Shown here: in pieces, positions 1 to 8,762 of the stretch
Layout: each line of letters starts with the position of its first letter
How positions within the stretch are numbered: position 1 is the first letter of the stretch
DNA from: a virus
IMG/VR virus record: IMGVR_UViG_3300024433_000031
Location: 1 to 31,326 of that record
Reading direction: 5' to 3' (one strand)
Length of the DNA: 31,326 nt
Made by a program: the position numbers and the translations under genes
The notes under the pieces: generated by a model
Told to the model about the DNA's origin: nothing
The model's database searches: none
The model's input: the letters and a program-made list of their open reading frames with translations, nothing else

Positions 1-1891
1 AGTTAGAAGTAAAGTTAGCTTCTTCCCCCATTTTCCAATGTGCTACTGCGCCTGTTATTGTAGTAGGAGTACCGCTATTATAGATAGAAGCTACATTTGC
101 TGATTGGTCACTATTCCAAATTGCTACTTCGTCAACGTTCCCCTCAAATTCATAAATTGGGCTACCACTTGAAACTATTGCTCCAACTGTTAAATTTGCC
201 GCGTCATTGTCAATGGTTGCAGGGATTGAAGTAGTGTTTTCTCCATCTAAAACACCGTCAACGTAAATTCTTAAATATGTAGAAGGTTTAAATATGCAAA
301 CTACATTATGCCAGTTTCCATCATTATAATTTGCTGACGTTTGAACTTCTGTTAAAGAATTAGAATTAAAAATATAAAATTGCAAGTTGTTACCAGCTCC
401 AAAAACATTGTTCCAAATACCCCAACATCTTAGCCCTAAAGCGTCCTTAGCAACTATTGCTTGGTCGGCTGTGCTTGAGCCTTTAAACCAAAACGAAATA
501 CTTAAATCTGATGTTATTTGTAAACTTGAATCATTGCCAAAATCTACATAATCATCCACTCCATCAAAAGAAAATGACCTTGTAGAATAGTTGCTTAATG
601 CTGAATTGTTTACTAACCAGTTAGAAGTAAAGTTAGCTTCTTCACCTAATTTCCAATGTGCTAATGCTCCACTTGGTAAAGTTGTGGGAGTACCACCATT
701 ATATAAATCGCTAATATTTTGCAAACCTTGAAAAACTGCAAATTCATCTATGCTACCACTCATTGAACCTGAGCCCGAAGAATTTATAGCGCCTATACTT
801 GCAATTCTTGCGGTTGTGCCTGCCGAACCCCAAGTTAAAACAGTAGCACTAACAACACCATCTTTGTAAAATTTAACATCACCTGTTGTGTAATTTATAG
901 TCATAGCTATATGATGCCAATTACCATCTGCAAAACCACTTAACCCTGTACTCACAGAGCTACCAAATCTACTTGAAAATAAAACTCCTGAACCACTAAA
1001 TCTTAAATTTAACAATGAATTTGCGCCACCTGTACCCCCATTAGTACATAAATAATCCCACGTAGTAAAGCCATTTGATTTTACCCAACACGAAAGTGTT
1101 AAATCGTTTGTAGTATCAATATCTAAAGGCGTAATTTGAATTGAAGTATCCACTCCATCAAATTCAAAACTATAATTCGATACCTTATCTTTATTACTAT
1201 TCTCAGGGATTAGCCATTGTGGAGATTTGTAAGAACCGTTGTCGCCGTTGCGATACCAAGCAACAGGATTTAAACTTGTTAAATCTACAACAGGCGAAGT
1301 TGATATAGTGCTAACGTTTGCTGTTTGGTCATTATTATAATAGGAAACCTCATCAATTAAACCATCATAAGTATTAGAAGATACAAGCCCACTTTTACCA
1401 ATATAAACAGGAATTAAATTAATGTTTGCAGTATATACATCTGCAAAAGTTCCTTCTAAATTTCCATCTAAATAACACGCTAAATCATTAAATCCATTAG
1501 TTCCGTTAGTTGGTGCTTTTCTAATAAGTATTAAATTGTGCCAATTTGTAGTATCTGCCATAGCATTAGCAATATTAGTACCTCCAAATGTTTTTCTTCC
1601 TGTTGTACTACCGACAGGATAATAAAACAAATTGACAGTTTGAAAATAAACTACGTGGTTATCAGCATCACCAATGACTCCATTACCTGTATTAGCTGAA
1701 TTGTTTTTAAACCAAAAAGAAATACTATTAGTTTCCCCTAAATCAATTGCACCTGTATCTACAAAATCATCCACACCATCGAAGGCTAACGAATAGGTGT
1801 TGGTGAAACCACCTCCTCCTTCTCCTCTAGTAGCAGCACTGTTACTACTGCTCATAAAATCTGATATTCCGTACCCGTACCCAGGACTCAT
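1..1891 (-). CDS. LamG-like repeat tail/adhesion protein (C-terminus off the left edge)
   Basis: I translated this open frame by hand. It starts at an ATG directly abutting the TAA of the upstream gene and stays open for about 630 codons to the window edge. After a Gly/Ser-rich N-terminus with a GGGG run (residues 25-28) there are three concanavalin A/LamG-like modules beginning near residues 31, 238 and 436. Each shows the family signs: an opening F-D-G-V-D, a central S-x-W(F/V)K strand, a D-G-x-W-H motif, a later D-G-V turn, and a closing IDE(F/V/A) strand. LamG folds bind carbohydrates or surface proteins, so a host-receptor or capsule-binding role at the tail tip is likely but inferred. 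The module period is about 200 residues and part of it is conserved at DNA level, so the array probably continues beyond the edge. It is the last visible gene of the late block, after the fibre gene. Confidence 0.85.
   Translation of the reverse strand, partial: MSPGYGYGISDFMSSSNSAATRGEGGGGFTNTYSLAFDGVDDFVDTGAIDLGETNSISFWFKNNSANTGNGVIGDADNHVVYFQTVNLFYYPVGSTTGRKTFGGTNIANAMADTTNWHNLILIRKAPTNGTNGFNDLACYLDGNLEGTFADVYTANINLIPVYIGKSGLVSSNTYDGLIDEVSYYNNDQTANVSTISTSPVVDLTSLNPVAWYRNGDNGSYKSPQWLIPENSNKDKVSNYSFEFDGVDTSIQITPLDIDTTNDLTLSCWVKSNGFTTWDYLCTNGGTGGANSLLNLRFSGSGVLFSSRFGSSVSTGLSGFADGNWHHIAMTINYTTGDVKFYKDGVVSATVLTWGSAGTTARIASIGAINSSGSGSMSGSIDEFAVFQGLQNISDLYNGGTPTTLPSGALAHWKLGEEANFTSNWLVNNSALSNYSTRSFSFDGVDDYVDFGNDSSLQITSDLSISFWFKGSSTADQAIVAKDALGLRCWGIWNNVFGAGNNLQFYIFNSNSLTEVQTSANYNDGNWHNVVCIFKPSTYLRIYVDGVLDGENTTSIPATIDNDAANLTVGAIVSSGSPIYEFEGNVDEVAIWNSDQSANVASIYNSGTPTTITGAVAHWKMGEEANFTSN
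619..663. repeat. Second copy of a 45-bp direct repeat within the LamG gene
   Basis: Bases 619-663 match bases 1-45 at 42 of 45 positions (mismatches at repeat positions 26, 29 and 31). The offset of 618 bp is exactly 206 codons, so the repeat is in frame and marks the junction between LamG modules (the encoded A-H-W-K-(L/M)-G-E-E segment). Identity this high suggests recent module duplication or recombination between modules. Confidence 0.85.
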
Positions 1892-2191
1892 TTATAATAA
1901 TATTAAGTTTACTGACCCACTTGTTAATGTAATACCTGTAAATTTACCATTATTGCAAGTTACAATAGTACCTGCTTTTAATGCAGTAGCTGGAGCAGCT
2001 ATATATTTAGTTTTAACATCTCCTCCTCCATTTTCTAATAAGGTTGCTATTACAGTATCTTCACATACAAAAAACTCACTAAAGTCTTTATCTGTTACTG
2101 CTGCGGTATTATTTACTACATAAGTACCTCTTACAGAAGCTATTCTTTGTAAGGCTACTAATTGTTTTAATTGTATTTCGTCTGGATTCAT
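1892..2191 (-). CDS. Small hypothetical structural protein (99 aa)
   Basis: I do not recognise the family. The N-terminus (about residues 1-25) is predicted helical (MNPDEIQLKQLVALQRIA). The rest is rich in Thr, Val, Ala and Gly and looks like beta structure. It has no membrane segment or signal peptide. The start follows an A-rich leader (AAAATAAAATG), as for most genes here. It lies between the fibre gene (20-bp gap) and the LamG protein (TAA immediately followed by ATG), so it is probably translated with them. A small fibre-associated, capping or trimerisation protein is possible, but only context supports that. Confidence 0.7.
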   Translation of the reverse strand: MNPDEIQLKQLVALQRIASVRGTYVVNNTAAVTDKDFSEFFVCEDTVIATLLENGGGDVKTKYIAAPATALKAGTIVTCNNGKFTGITLTSGSVNLILL

Positions 2192-2211
2192 TTTATTTTA
2201 TTTTAATTATT

Positions 2212-4770
2212 TTATTCTCTTATTAATAGTTGTAGGTCTTTAACTAACATATCATCATTACTATTAGTATTTTCTACATATAGTTCTATATAATCGTTTT
2301 GACTCATTAAAGTCCCATAAACAAGGGATAAGGCTCCAGTTGCATCAGCTTCAACTTCTGTAGCTGAACCTGGTAAAAGTACTCCATTTTTATAAAAATA
2401 AAAAGTATATGGATCTGTACCTCCGCCTTGTTTTTCGTAAGATATTGAAGCGTGTAAAGATACATAAACTTGTTTAGTACCATTGTACGTGTTTCTACCA
2501 ACAGCCGTTGTCGTGTACCTAACACCACTTTGTTGAGTGGCAAGTCCTCCTGTGTTTACGTTTGTAGGGGTGTTAGCTGATAAAGTTGTAACAGCTGTAT
2601 TGCCAACAACTGTCATTATTACACCTGAAATAGAGTTTAATATTCCTTGATTAGCAAACACATCGTAAGTATATGTTGCAGTTTGTGAATAATCAGGTAA
2701 ACTACTTGCTTCAGGTAAGAATACTTTTCCTGTTGTAAGTCCTGTGTTTATAAATGCATTAGATGATATAGTACCAAAACCTGTAGTAGACGCTGCGTTT
2801 ATATCAATACCGTTTTGAGTTTGTTGTGGGTGTATAATGCATCCATTAATATTAACAGCTCCAAATGAAGCAAAGTTATTAGCTCTTAGTTCTATCATTG
2901 AACAAGTGGCCCAACCAGAAGGTGTAGGGTTGGTTGTTTCATCATACCAACGTATTAATTCACATGATGCAAACTCTATTTTAGACGTGTCTCTAAATCT
3001 TAAACCTATACTAGGTGCTTGTATATAGAAAAATAATGTGTTTGATATATCAACTAAATCAAAGCCATCTATATCCATTACATTGTAACAATTCCTAAAC
3101 TGACAGTTGATTATTTCAAGTACTTTTGTTCTTCCATTATTAAATCCAGACGCAGTAACATTTGACCCCTTAATTAATAATGAGCCTGTCGTTGTAGATG
3201 ATATCCACACATCCCTTAGTGTGAAGTCAACATCTATTATTGTTATAAAATCCCCTGTGCCAGTATATACTAATTTATCTAGCTGTCTATTATTACCAAT
3301 TATTGAAACACCTTCGACTGAAACAACTAGCCTACTACTACATGTAACTGAACCTATGACTTGATAAGTAGTGTTAGCAGGTAAAGTTATGACACCTGCT
3401 ACAGGAGTTCCAAAGTCGCTTTCTTGAGTTACTTCTATTATAGCAGTTAAATTAGCCGTTCTTCTTACAGAACCAGCGTTCCATGTTAATGTATCTGTTA
3501 ATGTTGCTACTCTAGATGTTCCAACAGTACTATTCGTTGTATAAATATTTGGAATTGTAGCAAATTCTAAATTACCTGTTCCTGAATTATAGGTTAAAGC
3601 TTTTCCGTTATCTGCAGGAGCGACTGTTGTAGGAAAAGAATATGCAGAGTTTATATTTAATTTACTTACAGAAGCTCCTTGTGTTCCTGCTACTTGAAAA
3701 TCATATACTCCAGGAGCAATGTTAATTCCTACTCTTCCTCCGTTAAAGTTTAAAGTATCTGTAACAGTAGCTACAGTAGTTGTAGGAATTGTTCCTGAAG
3801 CAGTATATATACTTGAAGCAGCGCCTGTAGCAGCTTTCCAAACAGCGTCTCCAGTTCCAGTATCTTTGGTAAGTACATGCTCATTAGTTGCTAATCCTAC
3901 TCTTGTAAGAGCATTTGTAGCTAGTTGAGGTGTAATTTGTCCTGTTCCTCCATTAGCTATAGCTAGGGGTGTTCCAAGAGTTAATGCTCCTGTTATTCTT
4001 TGATCGCCTGATACATCAAGTCTATAAGCACTAGGAGCAGCGCCTATACCTACATTATCAGTACTAGCATCTAAGTATAACATTGGAGGATTTACTCCAT
4101 CACCATCAAATATTAAATCAAAAGCTCCAAGTGTTACTGTTCTATTACCTGTTAAACTACCATCTGTTGTATATATAGTAGGAGTTAAAGAAATAGCATT
4201 ATTAACCCATTCTCTTGAAGGAATTACTTTAGGATTAAGGTCTGCAGTAATGTTAGCTACACTATTACCTGTTCCTGAATAATAAGCTAAGTTATTTTCT
4301 ATAATAGTTTTACCTGAATTATTGTACAATTCTATACCGTCTACTCCCGAAAGTCTAACTTTTGTTGGAGGTGTTCCAACGCCTGTATTTTCAAAACTTA
4401 AATAAGTTGATACACTAGAACGTACTTTTAATGCTGTTACTGAACCAGTAGGATTATCAAAACTAATAGATTTAGTATTTGCTACTAACACTTCTCCTCC
4501 TGGGCCTAAATTAATATTTGCAGCTGTATCTACAGTAAATTCACTTAAGCCTTTAAAATGTAAAAAATTATTTGCTCCTGTAAGTAGTCTGCCTCCTGTA
4601 AGAGTTCCGTCTATTGAATAAATAGTAGTATCTCCTTGAGCAATTGGTATTAAATTACCATACCTATCTTTATAATAAAGAACTCCATCATAGCTATTTT
4701 TGAAAATCTCTATTCTAGCTTGAGTTTCGTTTCTAGCTTGTCTAGGAAATATTTTAGGTATAAGACTCAT
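2212..4770 (-). CDS. Large tail fibre/tailspike-like protein (852 aa)
   Basis: This is a long, Thr/Gly/Asn-rich beta protein with the look of a phage receptor-binding fibre. The N-terminus (MSLIPKIF, then a short helical part and a Tyr-rich Y-Y-K-D-R-Y-G-N strand) probably attaches it to the virion. Between about residues 195 and 440 are imperfect repeats opening with I-Y-T-(T/A) and carrying a TLTDTL(T/N)(W/F)N motif, separated by TGxGxxxW/F loops. Residues about 440-690 have the short regular strands and Asn ladders of a right-handed beta-helix. The last 130 residues form a compact beta domain (an aromatic FYFYKNG strand, then YIELYVEN) resembling a C-terminal trimerising or receptor domain. 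I saw no catalytic motif. Gene position at the distal end of the late block, next to the LamG gene, agrees with a host-recognition role. Confidence 0.75.
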   Translation of the reverse strand: MSLIPKIFPRQARNETQARIEIFKNSYDGVLYYKDRYGNLIPIAQGDTTIYSIDGTLTGGRLLTGANNFLHFKGLSEFTVDTAANINLGPGGEVLVANTKSISFDNPTGSVTALKVRSSVSTYLSFENTGVGTPPTKVRLSGVDGIELYNNSGKTIIENNLAYYSGTGNSVANITADLNPKVIPSREWVNNAISLTPTIYTTDGSLTGNRTVTLGAFDLIFDGDGVNPPMLYLDASTDNVGIGAAPSAYRLDVSGDQRITGALTLGTPLAIANGGTGQITPQLATNALTRVGLATNEHVLTKDTGTGDAVWKAATGAASSIYTASGTIPTTTVATVTDTLNFNGGRVGINIAPGVYDFQVAGTQGASVSKLNINSAYSFPTTVAPADNGKALTYNSGTGNLEFATIPNIYTTNSTVGTSRVATLTDTLTWNAGSVRRTANLTAIIEVTQESDFGTPVAGVITLPANTTYQVIGSVTCSSRLVVSVEGVSIIGNNRQLDKLVYTGTGDFITIIDVDFTLRDVWISSTTTGSLLIKGSNVTASGFNNGRTKVLEIINCQFRNCYNVMDIDGFDLVDISNTLFFYIQAPSIGLRFRDTSKIEFASCELIRWYDETTNPTPSGWATCSMIELRANNFASFGAVNINGCIIHPQQTQNGIDINAASTTGFGTISSNAFINTGLTTGKVFLPEASSLPDYSQTATYTYDVFANQGILNSISGVIMTVVGNTAVTTLSANTPTNVNTGGLATQQSGVRYTTTAVGRNTYNGTKQVYVSLHASISYEKQGGGTDPYTFYFYKNGVLLPGSATEVEADATGALSLVYGTLMSQNDYIELYVENTNSNDDMLVKDLQLLIRE

Positions 4771-4771
4771 T

Positions 4772-5029
4772 TTAGTATTTCTTTTCTAGTGTTTCTAATA
4801 TACTTATAATGGTAGCATATGAGACTACATTGTAATCTGTTGTTTTATCTACTACATCTCTAGTATCGTATCTATTTAAAAGTTTTAAGGATCTTCTAAA
4901 AGTTTTTAAATAATCTAACTGCTCTGGACATGTTATTCCCAGTAGCATATTATTCATATACTTTTCTGCTAGTGTAGAAAATTTACACTGCAGACTCCAT
5001 ACTTTTAATTTATAACAATTTACAGTCAT
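4772..5029 (-). CDS. Hypothetical 85-aa protein in the fibre operon
   Basis: A mostly helical small protein with three Cys residues (positions 5, 15 and 34) and a central basic helix (YLKTFRRSLKLLNRY). It has no signal peptide or membrane span, and I do not recognise the family. Its ATG overlaps the stop codon of the 292-residue gene by one base (TAATG), and its stop lies next to the fibre start, so it is translationally coupled to both. Small genes in this position often encode fibre chaperones or adaptor subunits. That is only a contextual guess. Confidence 0.65.
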   Translation of the reverse strand: MTVNCYKLKVWSLQCKFSTLAEKYMNNMLLGITCPEQLDYLKTFRRSLKLLNRYDTRDVVDKTTDYNVVSYATIISILETLEKKY

Positions 5030-5907
5030 TATACTTCTCTATAATAAAGTGTTGCAGAATTTACTCTTCCGTTTTCTGGCGCAGCTCCTGCATCTGATGT
5101 TGCAAATTCTAAAGTAATATATTCATTATTAGGAACTGTTACTTGTATTGTAAAAGCTTGTCCTTGTCTTGCTCCGTGAGGAATGTCTGATTCAACTCTA
5201 AAAAAGTTGTGTACTTCATATGAGGCAGCTCCTGCAAAAGCCAAAGGTCCTACTTTTATTGCTGCTTTTACACAAAGTTTTGTTCCGTTAGGATTAAGGC
5301 CAGAAACAGCTGCATTTCCACAATTAAAAGATGCGTCTACTTTATACGTTTTAGGTACTCCGCTTGTATTTTGATAAATTAAATTAGCATATTGTCCCGA
5401 AGCACTTCCTGGAGAAGTGTATGTAGTAGAAGTTAAATCCCATATTCCTGTTGCTACTATAGAGCCTTCTGCTCCTAATGCTCCTTGTTTTATAGGAGTA
5501 AAAGAAACTACTATTGCATCATCTGCACTAAATGTACCGTTAGACTGAGTATGAGTTACTGTTAATGTTCTATAAGTTCCTGCGTCTACTATATTAGTAA
5601 TAGTTCCTATCCAGAAAGTATTAGCGTCAAATTCTTTAAACAATCTAATTAATCCATAATCTCCTGTAGCATTAAAGCTAGTAAGAAATGCAGACATGTC
5701 TGTTGAATCAAAATTTGTTTCATTTATATATATTGTAGTAACACTAGCAGGTGCTCCTACATTAAATCTAATATAACTAGTTCCAGGAGCAGTTCCAGCA
5801 ACAGCATCAAATTTCCATTTAGATGATTGGCCTCCAAAAATTCCGTTAGTTCCGGGATTTCCAGAAAAAAGTGTTATATCGTTACAGTCGTTACAAGAAC
5901 AGCTCAT
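5029..5907 (-). CDS. Beta-rich virion-type protein with N-terminal Cys cluster (292 aa)
   Basis: The protein opens with four cysteines in the first ten residues or so (CSCNDCND). A Thr/Ser/Gly-rich beta protein follows, with a collagen-like hint (GNPGTNG) near residue 16. The last 120 residues look like a jelly-roll or lectin-type fold (alternating hydrophobic strands ending in ATLYYREV). There is no signal peptide or catalytic motif. The gene sits between a Cys-rich 198-residue protein (18-bp gap) and the 85-residue gene (1-bp overlap). A minor virion, fibre or baseplate protein is the best guess. The Cys cluster faces a similar cluster at the end of the neighbouring protein (see findings). 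Confidence 0.65.
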   Translation of the reverse strand: MSCSCNDCNDITLFSGNPGTNGIFGGQSSKWKFDAVAGTAPGTSYIRFNVGAPASVTTIYINETNFDSTDMSAFLTSFNATGDYGLIRLFKEFDANTFWIGTITNIVDAGTYRTLTVTHTQSNGTFSADDAIVVSFTPIKQGALGAEGSIVATGIWDLTSTTYTSPGSASGQYANLIYQNTSGVPKTYKVDASFNCGNAAVSGLNPNGTKLCVKAAIKVGPLAFAGAASYEVHNFFRVESDIPHGARQGQAFTIQVTVPNNEYITLEFATSDAGAAPENGRVNSATLYYREV

Positions 5908-5925
5908 TGTTTTAATTTTTAATTG

Positions 5926-6522
5926 TTAACAGTTACAATCGCATCCGCAATCGCATCCTGAAAAAGTTGTACATATTGTTGCAGCATTTGTTAGCAGTGT
6001 TTCTGCTCTTGTAAAATTCTTACAAGCAAATGCCGTTTTAATTCCATAAAGTAAGACCTCTAATTGATCTAAAATTTGTTTATATTCATCTAGCTTTTCA
6101 GCATCACATTCGGTTACCATTTTGCCTATAAGTACTTCCATACAGTTTTGTAGGTTACATGTAAATAAGCAATATTGTTCATCATTATTATAAGTAGTAG
6201 GAACAGCGTCTATTACAGTATATACAATCTTAAATATGCCGTCTGTTTGATTCCAAGCTGCTCCATCAAAAGCTTGAAAAGGAGATAATAATGATGCAGG
6301 AAATAAATCTGTTGCACCATCTTTAATAGTAAATGTTTGTAATAATGATGTACCTGCAGAATTATAAACGTAAACTTTAGCAGTCACTGCGTTGGCCATT
6401 GTTATATTAGGTGCTCCCCAACCGCCTACATTGCCTACAGCGTAAACGCCTGTTTCTTCGCAAATGTCTACTTTGTCACATTTATTTTCTAATGAAAGTG
6501 ATATTTTAGGTAATAATGCCAT
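5926..6522 (-). CDS. Hypothetical protein with Cys-rich C-terminal tail (198 aa)
   Basis: It starts MALLPKISLSLE, similar in style to the fibre's MSLIPKIF opening, so the two may share an attachment segment. Residues about 20-110 are beta-rich (VYAVGNVGGWG, then KVYVYNSAG). Residues about 120-185 are helical, with cysteines along the helices. The last ten residues are half cysteine (GCDCGCDCNC). Such a tail could bind metal or form disulphides, but no known zinc-finger spacing is clear. It lies in the late block between a coiled-coil membrane protein (2-bp gap) and the 292-residue protein. The family is not recognised; a minor virion protein is likely. Confidence 0.65.
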   Translation of the reverse strand: MALLPKISLSLENKCDKVDICEETGVYAVGNVGGWGAPNITMANAVTAKVYVYNSAGTSLLQTFTIKDGATDLFPASLLSPFQAFDGAAWNQTDGIFKIVYTVIDAVPTTYNNDEQYCLFTCNLQNCMEVLIGKMVTECDAEKLDEYKQILDQLEVLLYGIKTAFACKNFTRAETLLTNAATICTTFSGCDCGCDCNC

Positions 6523-6524
6523 TG

Positions 6525-6863
6525 TTATTTCTTATTAGTAGTTCTTTTAGTTCTTGACCTAGAAGCTGCATTTGCTAATAATTGCTCTTCCATTTTTCCT
6601 ATCTTTACTTTTAGAGCAGTATTTTCATCTACTAATCTGTCTATCTTTTCTTCTAGTTCTTGAATTTTTTCTTTTAGTTCTTCTATTACTTTTGCAAGTA
6701 GTTTGCCTTCAGCTCTCCAAGCTTTATCTTCTTTTTCTTCTTCCCTAATTTCTTTAGCTGCCTGGATATCTATCTTTTTCTTCCAGATATTCCATATTTC
6801 TTTTATACCAAAAGCTGCTATTAAAGTTGCAAGTGCTCCTATTATTAATGTAGTGTCTTCCAT
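6525..6863 (-). CDS. Membrane-anchored coiled-coil protein (112 aa)
   Basis: One hydrophobic span (about residues 5-24, LIIGALATLIAAFGI) is followed by a highly charged heptad-patterned helix from about 28 to 95, and then a basic tail (RSRTKRTTNKK). The plan (N-terminal anchor and long soluble coiled coil) resembles small phage lysis accessory proteins such as i-spanins, or holin-associated proteins, and also some phage membrane adaptors. No lipobox partner or endolysin is visible in this window, so lysis is only a suggestion. It is tightly packed with its neighbours (1-2 bp gaps), which implies a shared transcript with the fibre genes. Confidence 0.65.
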   Translation of the reverse strand: MEDTTLIIGALATLIAAFGIKEIWNIWKKKIDIQAAKEIREEEKEDKAWRAEGKLLAKVIEELKEKIQELEEKIDRLVDENTALKVKIGKMEEQLLANAASRSRTKRTTNKK

Positions 6864-6864
6864 T

Positions 6865-7284
6865 TTAATCGTTTATTGTTGGTAAATTTTGATCGGTAAC
6901 ATCGTCATTAATAGCATTTATAGAATGGTCTTCTTCAATAGTATTAAGAATGCCATTAATAAATCTTCCTAATCTATTAAGAGTTTTTGCTCTTTGATTT
7001 TTTCCCAGTACTGAAGATATTTTTTCATTCATGTTTCCAAACTTATAACTTTTGCTGCCTTTTTTTAATAATAAATCATTAAATAAAAACCTCATTGTTG
7101 TGTTATCCGCTTGATCCTGGGCTAACGCTATTCTCACTAAGTATCTATTAAAAACTTTAATAAAGAGTCTCCATCTTACATCGCACAAGATTAACAACTT
7201 TATAAAGGTATACACAATACTTACAGGTTTTAAAACCCATCTTAGAATCATTTCTAATAGTACAAGCGTAATGCCCTGTATCAT
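6865..7284 (-). CDS. Hypothetical protein with hydrophobic N-terminus (139 aa)
   Basis: The first 35 residues or so are strongly hydrophobic (ITLVLLEMIL, then IVYTFIKLLILC) and may form one or two membrane segments. The remainder is soluble and helical with an acidic C-terminus (DDVTDQNLPTIND). I do not recognise the family. It is the first gene after the two terminators at 7309-7447, so it probably heads a separate transcript that includes the coiled-coil, Cys-rich and fibre genes. A sequence matching TAnnTTTG (TATTTTTG) lies upstream on the minus strand near 7385, but I found no convincing partner TTTG at the right distance. Confidence 0.6.
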   Translation of the reverse strand: MIQGITLVLLEMILRWVLKPVSIVYTFIKLLILCDVRWRLFIKVFNRYLVRIALAQDQADNTTMRFLFNDLLLKKGSKSYKFGNMNEKISSVLGKNQRAKTLNRLGRFINGILNTIEEDHSINAINDDVTDQNLPTIND

Positions 7285-7308
7285 GGTTGTTAATTATTAT
7301 AGCTTCAT

Positions 7309-7360
7309 AAAAAAATAACACCTGTTTATATCTAATAATTTAAAATATAAAAGGTGTTAT
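7309..7360 (-). terminator. Rho-independent terminator, second of a tandem pair
   Basis: On the minus strand, ATAACACCT (7360-7352) pairs perfectly with AGGTGTTAT (7323-7315). An inner TTTATAT/ATATAAA pairing extends the stem, and seven T follow (7315-7309). It stands between the 421-residue gene and the next gene downstream. Confidence 0.75.
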
Positions 7361-7400
7361 CATAATAGTTTTTATTTTATACAAAAATAGTGAAAATTAA

Positions 7401-7447
7401 TTAAAAAGTAGCCTGTCACTGACAGCAAAAAAACGTGACAGGCTACT
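7401..7447 (-). terminator. Strong rho-independent terminator after the 421-aa gene
   Basis: A perfect 12-bp stem, AGTAGCCTGTCA (7447-7436) with TGACAGGCTACT (7418-7407), has a 17-nt loop and is followed on the minus strand by TTTTAATTAA. It begins 21 bp after the stop codon at 7468, so it ends the capsid-region transcript. Confidence 0.85.
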
Positions 7448-7467
7448 GAGGTTTGGGAGAGAGACTC

Positions 7468-8733
7468 TTAAGCAGGTAAAGTTCCAGCTCCTAATACAGC
7501 TGCTAAATGAAAAGCAGATGTGTTAGTAACAATATTACCAGCAGTTCTTTGTCCATACACTAATACAGAAGATCTTTCTCTATTAAATGCAGTTAATCCT
7601 TGGATATCTTCATTTGATTCAATCATTAAAGAAGAATATGTACCACCTTCAACAAAAGTTTTAGTTCTCATTACAGGAGGAGTTCCTAACATACTGTTTT
7701 CACCCTGGTTACCCATAGACATGTATTCGTCCATAGCAACTTGTTGCCATACACCGTTACCGTCTTTAGCTCCTGTTACATGAGTATTTAATGTAGAAGT
7801 ATCAGAGAAAGTAGCAGTAAATCTATTAGAATAATAGTTTCTAAAAGCATCTACATCAAAATCACTAACAATACCAGTCAATTGTACTCCTGAAGCAGCA
7901 GCAACTGCAGCAGCATTAGCAATACGAATATTAGCAGCACTTGCTACAATTGTAGTAGTAGCACTTTGATAAGCAGTTTCTAAAGTAAGATTTCCTGAAC
8001 CATCTTTAGATTTTACTTTATATACTCCTGAAGTAGTAGCAGCAGCGATTGCTACGTAATCTCCTGCTACAATATTTGTAGAAGCAGTAGCAGCAGAAGC
8101 TGTTACTAATGTAGAATCTTTAGTAAATGTTAATGTTACAACACCTGTAGCAGTAGCAGCAGTTCTTGCGCCAGCATTAAGCATTTCAAATTTTACATAT
8201 CCATTATTTCCTGCAGGCTGAGTACTCATATTTTGAATACCACTTTTTACTAATCCTAAAGCTAATTCTTCTTGAGAACCAGTAGCATCAGTTTGAAACT
8301 GAGCGAATAAGCTATTAGGTTGGCTTCTGTTAGCGGCATCATTATCATTCTTACGAATTTTGATAAAGAAACCTGTTTTAACAGTAGTAGTAGGAAGTGC
8401 TCCTGTAGTACCATTATAACCAATTCTAGTTACTTGTTGATCAGGGGCTGTATACCCTTTCATTGAAGTAGTAATACTTGATTTAGTCATTGCTGGACTA
8501 AAAATAAATTTTTGATTAGCTAAACTAATAACTTGAGCTACTCTAACTTTTCTGTCAGCAGCTAAAGCTGTATAATCAGCAGCTTCTAAAATTTTATTAT
8601 CTTCATCTATTAATACTACATCTCCGTCAGTTACATTTGCTGAAGCAGCTAATGTTCCTGAAGGTGCTGTTGCGTCAACAGTATTGTCACCGATTGCAAC
8701 ATAATTTACGTTGTCTTGTCTTCTTAATTGCAT
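7468..8733 (-). CDS. Abundant Ala/Thr-rich virion-type protein (421 aa)
   Basis: I do not recognise the family. The protein is beta-rich. A low-complexity Ala/Thr/Val region of about 100 residues (about 190-290, AATATGVVTLTF, ASAANIRIANAAAVAAASG) looks like an inserted Ig-like or decoration domain. The flanking parts contain more ordinary charged segments (FRNYYSNRFTATF, MGNQGENSMLG). The gene follows the capsid and connector genes, and its 3' end carries the strongest terminators in the window, which suggests high expression. A head decoration or fibre protein, or a major tail/collar protein, would fit. The start is an ATG after an A-rich leader (AAAAAATAAAACAATG). Mass spectrometry of virions would settle its role. 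Confidence 0.7.
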   Translation of the reverse strand: MQLRRQDNVNYVAIGDNTVDATAPSGTLAASANVTDGDVVLIDEDNKILEAADYTALAADRKVRVAQVISLANQKFIFSPAMTKSSITTSMKGYTAPDQQVTRIGYNGTTGALPTTTVKTGFFIKIRKNDNDAANRSQPNSLFAQFQTDATGSQEELALGLVKSGIQNMSTQPAGNNGYVKFEMLNAGARTAATATGVVTLTFTKDSTLVTASAATASTNIVAGDYVAIAAATTSGVYKVKSKDGSGNLTLETAYQSATTTIVASAANIRIANAAAVAAASGVQLTGIVSDFDVDAFRNYYSNRFTATFSDTSTLNTHVTGAKDGNGVWQQVAMDEYMSMGNQGENSMLGTPPVMRTKTFVEGGTYSSLMIESNEDIQGLTAFNRERSSVLVYGQRTAGNIVTNTSAFHLAAVLGAGTLPA

Positions 8734-8762
8734 TGTTTTATTTTTTAGTTAATATTAAGTTT

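Noticed and set aside
1797-3928. Several plus-strand frames of 63-108 codons (for example at 1797, 2837, 3107 and 3719)
   Set aside because: They are opposite-strand shadows of the fibre and LamG genes, with Pro/Val/Ser-rich low-complexity translations.
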